In this document: positions 5,452-13,110 of the stretch, one piece after another
Numbering within the stretch: the first letter of the stretch is position 1
How the letters are laid out: the number at the start of each line of letters is the position of its first letter
DNA from: an uncultured bacterium
GTDB taxonomy: Bacteria > CSSED10-310 > CALFER01
DNA: 13,110 nt
Direction of reading: 5' to 3'
Assembly (NCBI GenBank): GCA_937951895.1
Contig: CALFER010000099.1
Span: 1 to 13,110, forward strand
Notes under the pieces: generated by a model
Database searches by the model: none
The model's input: the letters and a program-made list of their open reading frames with translations, nothing else
Told to the model about the DNA's origin: nothing
Position numbers and translations under genes: made by a program

Positions 5452-8400
5452 ATGATCATTCGACGCATTCAATTCCTGGTCTGCCTGATGGCAATCCTGC
5501 TGTCCGCCCATGCGACACTCGCGGACTCCTTCCAGCTCAACCCGGCCCAGGGGCTGATCGGCACCACGGTCACCTTCTCGGGACACTGCGACTCGGCCCG
5601 GAACGCGACAGTCTCGGTGCTCTGGCCTTCCCTGATCATGTCCAACCCCCCCGCGGTGATCGCCGGCGCGTTCATCAACGGCACCGGGGATTTCTCGGGC
5701 AGTTTTTCCGTCCCCTTCGGCTACTCCAACGGAACCTACACGGTCACACTCCGGACGGGCAACTGGACGATCGGCTCGACGACCTTCAAAATCGGCCTGT
5801 CCGACGGCGGTGAAGCGCTCCCCCCCGCGATCACCGCGCCCTCCCGCTGGGAACTCCACCAGGAAGACGACGGAGGCCGGGATCTCTGCATGGTCTCCGA
5901 TGACGTCGGCTTTGCGATCGATTACAACGGCGAGGTCACCCGCTTCAACGGCTTCGCCTGGGTCCATCAGGCCCAGATCACCTCGGACGATTCGCTCCGG
6001 TGCATCGAGATGATCTCGGAAACGGACGGCTGGGTCGGCGGCACGGGTGGCCGGCTCTGGCACTTCAACGGTTCGACCTGGACGCAGGCGGCGCAGACGA
6101 TGCCGGACACGGTGAGAGCTCTCAGTGCGGTCAGTTCCAACAATGTCTGGGGCTTGTGCGGCGTGGAATCCTCGTCGAGCAGCGGCACCAATTACATCAT
6201 TCATTATAATGGCTCGACATGGACCTCCCAGACGGTCACGGGCACCGCGATGCACTGGGAAGACATCAAAATGGTGTCGGCGAACAACGGCTGGGCGATC
6301 GGAGTGGGCTTCGTCGACATGGGATTCACCTACGGCACATACCTGTTCCGCTATTCCGGCGGGTCATGGTCGTACCATTCGACGCAGGCGGCCAACCTGA
6401 CGGATATGGCGGTAGTCGGCCCCAATGCTGTCTGGGCGGTCGGCATGAACGCCAACCGCTACAACCGGACATTTTCATACGCCTTCTGGAACGGCTCGGC
6501 CTGGACCGTCACCAACGCATCACCGATGGTTTCATCGCAACTCGACGAGGTCACCTGCGATTTTCCGGACGCCGATCACGGTTTTGTCTCAGGCGGCCGT
6601 TTCTACGACTTCAGCGCGCGATACGAAAACGGCACATGGTATTATGATTCATTCACCTCCGACATCGCTCTCGCCATCGACATGACCTCGGCGACACAAG
6701 GCTGGATGCGCAGCGCGCTCGGATATCAACGCTACTACGGCAACGAACACCTCCATCTGATTCCGGCAACGGGTGCGCCGGGCCAGCGCCTGACCGCCCG
6801 CGTCGCCAACATGCCACCCTCGACGGACTTCTGGATCAGCTGGGAGGATGCGCCGACCTGGAGCACCGTGCCGTTTCTCACCCCGATCCGTACGGATTCA
6901 ACCGGCCGCTTCGAAACCGATGTCTATATTCCGATGACCGCCGAGCCCGGCGATCACACGTTCGTGCTCTCGACGTTGCAGAATGTCGAAAACCGGGGTG
7001 TCGAGCCGGTCGCTGTGTCGGAGGGGTCCCTGACGGTCCGATCCGGTGTGTTTTACTCGATCGCGGTCCCCGACACGCTCTATGTCCGACTCGGAGGCTG
7101 GGGAGGCAAAGCGGGACGGGATCACGAGATAGAGATCACCGCGCGGGTCAGTACCCTGCTGCCGCCGCAGCCCGCGGCCGACGTGCCGATGACGGCATCG
7201 ATCGCCTCGGCGGGACAGGGATGCACGATCGACGCGGACGCCCGGACCGACGGAAACGGGTACTATCATGTCACGGTTCAGCCTGCGGAAGGCGATAACC
7301 TGATCGCGCTGCACCCCACCGGCAGCCCGCTGGACGTCTATATGGTCCGTGTCATCGGCTACATGCAACCGCCGCCTCCCGATGATATGCCTCCGGGATT
7401 CACCGCGGTCGCATGGGTGGGGGATGGTGCATTGCGCGAGATCACTCTGAGTCCGAACTGGGGACCGGAGTCGTCCGAGTTTACGATCCGCGGCCGGGGT
7501 TTTTCGCCGAACCAGTTCGCCTATGCCTACTGGGATAACTCGGTGCTGCTCGGCCAGGTCAACACCAAAACGGGCGATTTCGCGCTGGAAGCCTCCCCGC
7601 AGGACAGCTCGGGAACCCATACGGTCAGCGTCTATACGCACAACGGGGATTACGCCGTCGCGGCATTCACCTGCGGGTCGTCGGCGCCGGATCAGACACC
7701 GCCGGCCGTCACGATCACCTCGCCTCCGGACGGTTCGACGCTCAGCGGTACGGTGACGGTCTCGGCGTCCGCCACGGATACCGGCGGGATCCGGACGATG
7801 GATGTTTATCTGGACGAGATCCGGATTGCGCAGGCGCAGGACGATGCGATCACGGCGTCCTGGAATACGACGCTGTCCGAGAACCGCGACTATCAGATCA
7901 TTGTCGCCGCGACGGATCTCTCCGGCAACCGGGGCATCGGAGCGATCCATGTCACGGTGGACAACACGGGAGGCGATCAGCTCGCGCCGACAGTGACCTT
8001 CGTGAGCCCCTCACAGGGAGCGCCGGTTTCCGGAATGGTCGATGTCGAGGTCACCGCGGTGGACAATGTGGATGTCGCATCGATCGCGGTTTATCTGGAT
8101 GGCCATCAACTTCTGGGAAACTCGCAGGGGAGCCCCTGCACGTTTTCGTTCGACTCGAACCGCTTCGCATCCGGCACGCATACGCTCCGGGGCGTCGCGT
8201 ACGATTCGGCGCGGAATCCGGGTGAACAGACCATTTCGGTGCAGATCGTGTCGTCCGATTACGACCCGGACAAGCCGGTCATCACCGTCAGCGCTCCGGA
8301 CAAGTGGGACACGCTGTCGGGAATGGCCCAGATCGCTGCGACCGCCACGGATAACTCCGGCACGCCGCCCACGATGACCGCCTGGCTGGACGGTGAGCGG

Positions 8401-11400
8401 ATCGCGGGCCCCTCGGCCGGCCAGATCAATGCCTCGATCGATACGACGGAATACGAGTCCGACATTCACAATCTGCAGTTTTTCGCCGAAGATGCCCGGA
8501 ACAATTGCGCGGTCACGAGCATCCCGGTGGGCTTCTGCAACGCTCCCGATCGCGATTCCGGCCGCGCCCGCCCGTTCTCGCACCGCTGCGCGCCGGAAGC
8601 GCCGGATATCAACATCATGATCCTGAGTCCTCAGGAAGGCGCGGACAATATTTACTGGCGGTGCGAGTTCCCGTTTAAAATCGTCTCCTATTCGACTATT
8701 TCATCCATTTATGCAGTCGATGTCATGCTGCTGAACGAAACGACCGGCGTGGTCGATCTGTGGGACACCTTCGTCGATACCGACCACAGCGGCATGAGCG
8801 TGATCGATCTGACGCATTCCTTCAGCGCCGGCGGCAACTATCTGCTGTCGGTCGACGCCGAGACCGTTTCCGGCGAACACAGTTCCATCGAGCGTCACTT
8901 TGAGGTGATCCAGATCAAGGACCGCGACTGGATCGGCTGCGGTTTTCCACGCGTCGTTCTGTATGTGGAACCGGATCCGCTGCAGTTCCGCATCACCGTG
9001 ACACCCTTCCGGTCGCTCGAAGCAAACCTCAGCGCGACCCGGCTGGAAATGATCAACAGCGACACCCAGCAACACTATCTGCTGGAGGAGAACTACGGTG
9101 ACCCGATCGAGTATTATCTCGATGTCGACGCCTTCACGACGGGCCGGTATACCCTGATCGCGACCGGCGAGTCGGCGACGAACGTGCCGGTTCTGGGCGA
9201 CAGTGCGGATGTGATGCTGGACTCATCCACACAGATCGAAGTCAACTCGATCTGGATGGTTTGCTATAACCCGGTCGCTGAAGCCACGATGGCCACGGCG
9301 GCCCGTTTCCAGTGCCAACTGGGCATCACGAACGACAAGGGCTACACGGTTCCCTACCGGGATCTCATCACGATCTCGAGCTCCGATCCGACCGACGAGA
9401 TCCGCGTCGGGAATCTGACGTTTGAACTGCCGTATGTCCACGCCATGTCGGTCGATGACGAAGGTCGGATGGAATTCGGCATCCTGGCATCGACCAGCGG
9501 AACGCATGTCATTACCGCGTCAGCCGGGGGCAAATCCGGATCGACGAATCTGGAGGTGTCCTATTCCGACGGCACGATGCCGGGGTACCGGCTGGTGACG
9601 GGACTGGAGCCCTACTCCGACGTGATTCTCGATGTCGAATTCAGCGACGAAAACGGGGATCTCGTGCCGTTCGACGCCCGATACACGCTCACGACGCCGG
9701 ACAACCGGGTTTTCACGGATGTTCTCACCGGCCAGCTCTTCCACTCCGCCTATACCTGGCCCGCCTCGCGGTATGCCTTTCAGTATCTCGAGAACTACAC
9801 GGTCGGCGTGGAGATCTACTGGCGGAACACCGCCGAGATTCTCGCGTCGAAAACCTATCACTTCACGTATCTCGCGTTCGATTCCCCGGACCTGCAGATC
9901 ATGACGGATCTCTCGGCGCAACGCCCGCCCTGGCCGGTCAACGTCTGGATCGAACTCAGCATGGACCCGATCATCGCCGATCCGATCGAACATGTCGAAA
10001 TCGACTGGCATCTCGAGTACCCCGGCGGTGTGCAGCGCAGCGGCCTGGCGGTGACCAACGACCGGGGCAAGGCGCTGATCGACACGACCGACCTGCCTCC
10101 GGGAACGCCGAACGGCCCCGTGTCGCTGGAATACGCGCTCTACAAGCCGGGTTATCAACCCAAAGTCGGCGCGTTTTACCTGTATTATTCGGCGGCCTCG
10201 CGCGATCCCGTCCTGTCGTTCACGGGTTCCGCTCCCCTCCTCCTGAGCGATGCCTCCGGCAGCCAGATCGGGCGCAGACGCGATGGTATCGTGCATCAGT
10301 TCGACGACAGCGTGTTCTTAGGAGGCATTCCCGACCGCGGATCGATCCCGGCGACTGCCGGTCAGACGTACCGCGCGGTTTCGGATGGATCCCGGATCTT
10401 CTCCGGATTCAACGGGACGCTCGATATGCGGCTGCAATCCGGCGACTCGATCGGCGCAATCGTCGTGCCGCATCCCGAAGCCCGCGATTACAGGATCGAC
10501 ATGACCATCGCCGCAGGGGATGGCCGGTCGCGTCACGAGATTTCCCTGCCGGAGCCCGCGACACACCTCACCCGCGTCTATCCGGCGGATTCCGCCACCG
10601 ACGTGCCGCCCGGGGCCCCGATCGAATTGTATTTTTCGGAGGCGGTCCAGCCGGCCACGCTCACCTGGCAGATCGCGCCGGATCCCGGCGGATGGAGTGT
10701 GTCCTGGAATCCCGAGCAAACGATCGCCGCACTGTCGCACGATGATTTTGAGGCGGATACATACTACGTGATTCAGGTGACCGGAGTGCTGGATGCGGAC
10801 GGACAGCCGCTGACCCGCGGCCATCTCCCGATGCTCTGGACGTTCGCCACTCATACCGTCTGCCCGTCGACGGATTTCGACGAGGACGGGTATGATTCCG
10901 AACAATGCGGCGGATCGGATTGCGACGACACGAATCCGGATGTGCATCCCGACGCCGTGGAAACGATGAACGGGCGGGATGACGATTGCGACGGCGTCAT
11001 CGACAACGGGTTCGACCGGATACCGCCGGCGCCTGTCGGGGATCTGACGGCGCTTTACAACGAAGGCAATCAGACCGTGACGTTCACGTGGACCGCGACC
11101 GGCGAGGACGGTCTCGTGGGAACGGCCGCGAGCTATGATATCCGGTATGCCGTCGAGATGACCGCGGGCATCTGGGAATACGCCGAGACGCTCTCGGGGG
11201 AACCGGCTCCGGGCGCTGCGGGAACGACTGAGAACTGGGCCGTCACATTGCCGCTCGGACAGGGGCAGACCGAGTTTGCCGTGCGGGTGAGGGATGTGTC
11301 GGGGAACGAATCCGAGCTGTCCAATATTGCGCGGATCGATCGGACGCCGGCAACAGCGACACCGCAACCGGGGACACCGACACCGACACCGACGCCAAGT

Positions 11401-11967
11401 CGGACACCGACGCGCACGGCGACACCATCGGCCACACCCAGTCGAACTCCGACTCGCACGGCCACACCATCAGCGACCGGCACGCCTGTTTCGCCGACAC
11501 CATCGGCGACTGCAACCGCTTCGCCAACACCGACAGCGACCGGAACGCCCCCATCGCCGACACCGTCAGCGACCACAGCCGTTCCGACGTCGACGCCCGG
11601 TGCATGCACCGAAACCGGTGTGACGGTCTGGATGCCGTCGCATCTGTTCCGGGGAGGGGATTCGTGCGAGTGCCGTGTGACGGTCTGCAATGCCGATGGC
11701 GCGGTGATTTCAGGGTATCCGCTCTTCGTGATCCTCGATGTGTATCAGACCTATTTCTTCGCGCCGTCATTCGGCGCGTTCGACAGTTATCTCGAGCAGT
11801 ATCCGTCGTTTGCTCCGGGTGAAACCACCGTGCAGGTTCTGCCGGCTTTCGCGTGGCCGTCGGGAGTGTCCGCCGCCGGCGGTATCCAGTGGGTTGCGGC
11901 CCTGACGAATCCTCAGATCACGGAACTGTACGGAACACTCGGAACCTGGACATTCGGCTGGGAGTAG
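5452..11967 (+). CDS. Giant exported multidomain protein (propeller, Ig-like, MopE, Pro-Thr stalk)
   Basis: A 2171-residue secreted or surface mosaic. In order: signal peptide 1-24 (cut after T-L-A); IPT/TIG-like strand region about 25-125; beta-propeller about 130-430 with six repeats of the N-G-x-(A/T/S)-W type (YCF48/GW-like); IPT-like segments about 435-530 and 663-740; three Big_7-like Ig domains, each opening P-x-V/I-T-x-x-x-P and containing L-S-G or V-S-G, at about 749-838, 843-935 and 940-1030; further Ig-like regions about 1050-1690 without a firm family; SbsA/Big_5 Ig-like domain about 1704-1805 (Y-P-x-D-x-A-T-D-V-P, F-S-E-A-V); one MopE-type acidic Cys motif about 1809-1853 (D-x-D-x-D-G-Y, D-C-D-D, D-D-D-C-D-G); fibronectin-III-like domain about 1857-1963; Pro-Thr linker about 1965-2050; and a C-terminal beta domain about 2052-2171 similar to the N-terminal domain of the 1401-2708 protein. 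No catalytic motif is recognised; adhesion or matrix binding is inference. AAAGGTG (5439-5445) is 6 bases before the ATG. The upstream in-frame GTG (5443) lies inside that site and is rejected. Confidence 0.9.
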   Translation: MIIRRIQFLVCLMAILLSAHATLADSFQLNPAQGLIGTTVTFSGHCDSARNATVSVLWPSLIMSNPPAVIAGAFINGTGDFSGSFSVPFGYSNGTYTVTLRTGNWTIGSTTFKIGLSDGGEALPPAITAPSRWELHQEDDGGRDLCMVSDDVGFAIDYNGEVTRFNGFAWVHQAQITSDDSLRCIEMISETDGWVGGTGGRLWHFNGSTWTQAAQTMPDTVRALSAVSSNNVWGLCGVESSSSSGTNYIIHYNGSTWTSQTVTGTAMHWEDIKMVSANNGWAIGVGFVDMGFTYGTYLFRYSGGSWSYHSTQAANLTDMAVVGPNAVWAVGMNANRYNRTFSYAFWNGSAWTVTNASPMVSSQLDEVTCDFPDADHGFVSGGRFYDFSARYENGTWYYDSFTSDIALAIDMTSATQGWMRSALGYQRYYGNEHLHLIPATGAPGQRLTARVANMPPSTDFWISWEDAPTWSTVPFLTPIRTDSTGRFETDVYIPMTAEPGDHTFVLSTLQNVENRGVEPVAVSEGSLTVRSGVFYSIAVPDTLYVRLGGWGGKAGRDHEIEITARVSTLLPPQPAADVPMTASIASAGQGCTIDADARTDGNGYYHVTVQPAEGDNLIALHPTGSPLDVYMVRVIGYMQPPPPDDMPPGFTAVAWVGDGALREITLSPNWGPESSEFTIRGRGFSPNQFAYAYWDNSVLLGQVNTKTGDFALEASPQDSSGTHTVSVYTHNGDYAVAAFTCGSSAPDQTPPAVTITSPPDGSTLSGTVTVSASATDTGGIRTMDVYLDEIRIAQAQDDAITASWNTTLSENRDYQIIVAATDLSGNRGIGAIHVTVDNTGGDQLAPTVTFVSPSQGAPVSGMVDVEVTAVDNVDVASIAVYLDGHQLLGNSQGSPCTFSFDSNRFASGTHTLRGVAYDSARNPGEQTISVQIVSSDYDPDKPVITVSAPDKWDTLSGMAQIAATATDNSGTPPTMTAWLDGERIAGPSAGQINASIDTTEYESDIHNLQFFAEDARNNCAVTSIPVGFCNAPDRDSGRARPFSHRCAPEAPDINIMILSPQEGADNIYWRCEFPFKIVSYSTISSIYAVDVMLLNETTGVVDLWDTFVDTDHSGMSVIDLTHSFSAGGNYLLSVDAETVSGEHSSIERHFEVIQIKDRDWIGCGFPRVVLYVEPDPLQFRITVTPFRSLEANLSATRLEMINSDTQQHYLLEENYGDPIEYYLDVDAFTTGRYTLIATGESATNVPVLGDSADVMLDSSTQIEVNSIWMVCYNPVAEATMATAARFQCQLGITNDKGYTVPYRDLITISSSDPTDEIRVGNLTFELPYVHAMSVDDEGRMEFGILASTSGTHVITASAGGKSGSTNLEVSYSDGTMPGYRLVTGLEPYSDVILDVEFSDENGDLVPFDARYTLTTPDNRVFTDVLTGQLFHSAYTWPASRYAFQYLENYTVGVEIYWRNTAEILASKTYHFTYLAFDSPDLQIMTDLSAQRPPWPVNVWIELSMDPIIADPIEHVEIDWHLEYPGGVQRSGLAVTNDRGKALIDTTDLPPGTPNGPVSLEYALYKPGYQPKVGAFYLYYSAASRDPVLSFTGSAPLLLSDASGSQIGRRRDGIVHQFDDSVFLGGIPDRGSIPATAGQTYRAVSDGSRIFSGFNGTLDMRLQSGDSIGAIVVPHPEARDYRIDMTIAAGDGRSRHEISLPEPATHLTRVYPADSATDVPPGAPIELYFSEAVQPATLTWQIAPDPGGWSVSWNPEQTIAALSHDDFEADTYYVIQVTGVLDADGQPLTRGHLPMLWTFATHTVCPSTDFDEDGYDSEQCGGSDCDDTNPDVHPDAVETMNGRDDDCDGVIDNGFDRIPPAPVGDLTALYNEGNQTVTFTWTATGEDGLVGTAASYDIRYAVEMTAGIWEYAETLSGEPAPGAAGTTENWAVTLPLGQGQTEFAVRVRDVSGNESELSNIARIDRTPATATPQPGTPTPTPTPSRTPTRTATPSATPSRTPTRTATPSATGTPVSPTPSATATASPTPTATGTPPSPTPSATTAVPTSTPGACTETGVTVWMPSHLFRGGDSCECRVTVCNADGAVISGYPLFVILDVYQTYFFAPSFGAFDSYLEQYPSFAPGETTVQVLPAFAWPSGVSAAGGIQWVAALTNPQITELYGTLGTWTFGWE
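11395..11478 (+). repeat. Tandem 42-nt repeat inside the Pro-Thr linker
   Basis: Two adjacent 14-codon units (11395-11436 and 11437-11478) both encode P-S-R-T-P-T-R-T-A-T-P-S-A-T. The DNA differs at 8 of 42 positions, all at third codon positions and all synonymous. The surrounding linker (about 11343-11600) is low-complexity ACC/ACG/CCG-rich sequence encoding alternating Thr/Pro with Ser and Ala. Confidence 0.85.
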
Positions 11968-11971
11968 AATC

Positions 11972-13024
11972 ATGCGCATCATCCGCTCGCTGCTGTTCGT
12001 TCTGATCGGGGTCATGCCGGTTTCGGCCGGTGTGCTGGAAGATTCGTTCACGTCGACTCACAACTACCTGACGGGAGGGGTGTCGGGGACGATCTGGGAG
12101 GGGCTGCAATACGCCGTGCCTGCCGCCGTCACGACTCTCGACGCATCGATCACCAACAGCGGCGCGCTGACCCTGTCGTCGTCGAACGGCTTCTGGGAGA
12201 ACACCGGAGCGAACGGTGTCCTGCTGTATCTGAACGTGACGGGGGACTTTATCGCCGAACTGGAAATACGATCCGCAGTGGCGGTGCTGTATCACGACAT
12301 GGGCCTCATGGCGCGCGTCGCGGATGCGGGATCGGGGGGCGCGGGCGAGGACTGGATTGCGGCTCGCTACTTTTTCGCCAATCCGGGCGGTGGCATCATT
12401 TCGCTGCGCTCCACCGACAACGACGTGTCGACCAATTACGACGTGGGGACGCTCCAGCGCTTCATGCAACTCGAACGCAGCGGCGATACGTTCTACTACC
12501 GGACAAAGATCAACTCCGGGGATGCCTGGACGCTCCGGCGAACGCAATCCCGTTCCGACCTGTCCGGGCTGGCGCTCCAGGTCGGCATCTGGCAGGCGAC
12601 ATTCAGTGCGAATACCGGGACAACCCAGTTCGAATCCTTCCGGATCGAAGGACCGAACGTCAATCCGCCGACTGCCACCCCCACGTCGACTCGTACGCCG
12701 ACCGCCAGTCCCACCGCGACTCCGACAGCAACGGTGACGCCGACCCCGACCGATACGGCGACGCTTCCCCCTACCGTAACCCCGACGCCGACCGAGACAC
12801 TCGTTCCGACCGATACTCCGACTGAAATTCCGACCGACACACCGACCATCGAGCCGACCGCGACGGCAACCGAAACGCCGACTCAGATTCCCAGCGCAAC
12901 CGCCACTCCGTCACCGACCGAAACGCCGGTTCCTCCCATACCGGCGATCGATCAAACGGGAATCACTCTGCTGATACTCGGATTCGGTTTGATGCTTGTC
13001 AAAACGGGATCAAGAACCCGATAA
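11972..13024 (+). CDS. Exported sandwich-domain protein with Pro-Thr stalk and CTERM-like tail
   Basis: A 350-residue surface protein. The signal peptide is residues 1-19 (cut after P-V-S-A). A beta-sandwich domain at about 20-228 has the look of a concanavalin-like/DUF1349 glucanase-type lectin fold: it opens L-E-D-S-F, and contains W-E-N-T-G, G-L-M-A-R-V, a Y-x-x-x-L-Q-R-F segment and a closing F-E-S-F-R-I. I see no catalytic acid pair that would prove enzyme activity. A Pro-Thr-rich stalk runs about 231-322. The tail is tripartite: I-P-A-I-D-Q-T-G (323-330), a hydrophobic stretch (331-343) and the basic end K-T-G-S-R-T-R. This is the design of IPTL-CTERM/PEP-CTERM sorting signals, here in a variant form. 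The ATG follows the preceding stop by 4 bases, and its GGGAG site (11960-11964) lies inside the upstream gene, so the two genes are very likely one transcript. The fold call is moderate; the architecture is clear. Confidence 0.85.
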   Translation: MRIIRSLLFVLIGVMPVSAGVLEDSFTSTHNYLTGGVSGTIWEGLQYAVPAAVTTLDASITNSGALTLSSSNGFWENTGANGVLLYLNVTGDFIAELEIRSAVAVLYHDMGLMARVADAGSGGAGEDWIAARYFFANPGGGIISLRSTDNDVSTNYDVGTLQRFMQLERSGDTFYYRTKINSGDAWTLRRTQSRSDLSGLALQVGIWQATFSANTGTTQFESFRIEGPNVNPPTATPTSTRTPTASPTATPTATVTPTPTDTATLPPTVTPTPTETLVPTDTPTEIPTDTPTIEPTATATETPTQIPSATATPSPTETPVPPIPAIDQTGITLLILGFGLMLVKTGSRTR

Positions 13025-13038
13025 ACTCACTTCAAGCT

Positions 13039-13062
13039 GCAGCAGGCGTCTCTGCCTGCTGC
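13039..13062. repeat. 9-bp-stem hairpin after the last gene
   Basis: The arms GCAGCAGGC (13039-13047) and GCCTGCTGC (13054-13062) are perfectly complementary around the loop GTCTCT. The hairpin lies 14 bases past the stop codon and could slow or end transcription. However, CCCTTATAAG follows instead of a T-tract, so I call it a dispersed hairpin rather than an intrinsic terminator. Its size (GGC/GCC inner stem, six-base loop) matches the hairpins at 306-325 and 351-370. Confidence 0.65.
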
Positions 13063-13094
13063 CCTTATAAGAAAAAAACAGCCCATGGGTGGCG

Positions 13095-13110
13095 CCGGCC
13101 TCCGTGCCGG
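13095..13110. repeat. Hairpin with the reverse-complement ACGGAG loop, cut by the window edge
   Basis: CCGGC (13095-13099) and GCCGG (13106-13110) enclose CTCCGT, the reverse complement of the ACGGAG loop found at 313-318 and 358-363. The 12-base core GGCCTCCGTGCC is the exact reverse complement of GGCACGGAGGCC in those left-edge copies, while the outer stem bases differ. The left arm may extend outward through GGCG (13091-13094), so the stem may continue beyond the window. Confidence 0.6.

Noticed and set aside
6898..10296. Several long minus-strand open frames inside the giant gene
   Set aside because: Arg/Asp/Gly-rich translations typical of antisense frames in GC-rich DNA. The forward frame has continuous domain structure.
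11133..11690. Minus-strand frame with a Val-Gly-Val-rich repeat opposite the Pro-Thr linker
   Set aside because: The V-G-V-x pattern is simply the antisense reading of Thr-Pro codons. The same shadow appears opposite the linker at 12496-12849.
13036..13075. Intrinsic terminator after the last gene
   Set aside because: The 9-bp hairpin is good, but no T-tract follows on the plus strand, and on the minus strand the T-rich part comes before the stem.

Overview
GC-rich (roughly 60% by eye) bacterial DNA from a Gram-negative-like organism whose exported proteins are joined by Pro-Thr-rich linkers and carry Ig-like, propeller and MopE-type modules. That style is common in large-genomed uncultured lineages (PVC and Hydrogenedentes/Sumerlaeota-like groups and some deltaproteobacterial relatives). 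I cannot assign a phylum; there is no rRNA, tRNA or universal marker gene in the window.

Layout. Positions 1-448 hold no credible gene. They are a patchwork of small intergenic repeats: a 51-bp perfect direct repeat, an imperfect inverted repeat, a 9-nt tandem triplet and two copies of a hairpin. Next come two forward genes: a membrane protein with a GIDE-like soluble domain (449-1348) and an exported FGE/sulfatase-modifying-factor-like protein (1401-2708). Convergent with these, on the minus strand, is a compact metal-uptake operon read cbiM-cbiQ-cbiO (5301 down to 2722). It encodes an ECF-type cobalt/nickel transporter with the PDGLE (CbiN-like) part fused to CbiM. A 150-bp divergent intergenic region with candidate promoters on both strands separates it from a 6.5-kb forward gene (5452-11967) for a 2171-residue exported mosaic protein. 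Four bases after that gene stops, a second exported protein begins (11972-13024). It has a lectin/glucanase-like sandwich domain, a Pro-Thr stalk and a C-terminal tail resembling an IPTL/PEP-CTERM sorting signal. The window ends in more small hairpins, one with the same loop (reverse-complemented) as the hairpins at the left edge.

How the parts fit together. CbiM (metal capture), CbiQ (transmembrane coupling) and CbiO (ATPase) form one uptake system with one visible ATPase gene. The other genes look like cell-surface or secreted functions. The most interesting link is that the C-terminal domain of the 2171-residue protein and the N-terminal domain of the FGE-like protein, which lie on opposite sides of the transporter operon, appear homologous (aligned by eye). 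Each sits next to a Pro-Thr linker. This suggests a lineage-specific surface or secretion module. I saw no CRISPR array, transposase, phage gene or defence system.
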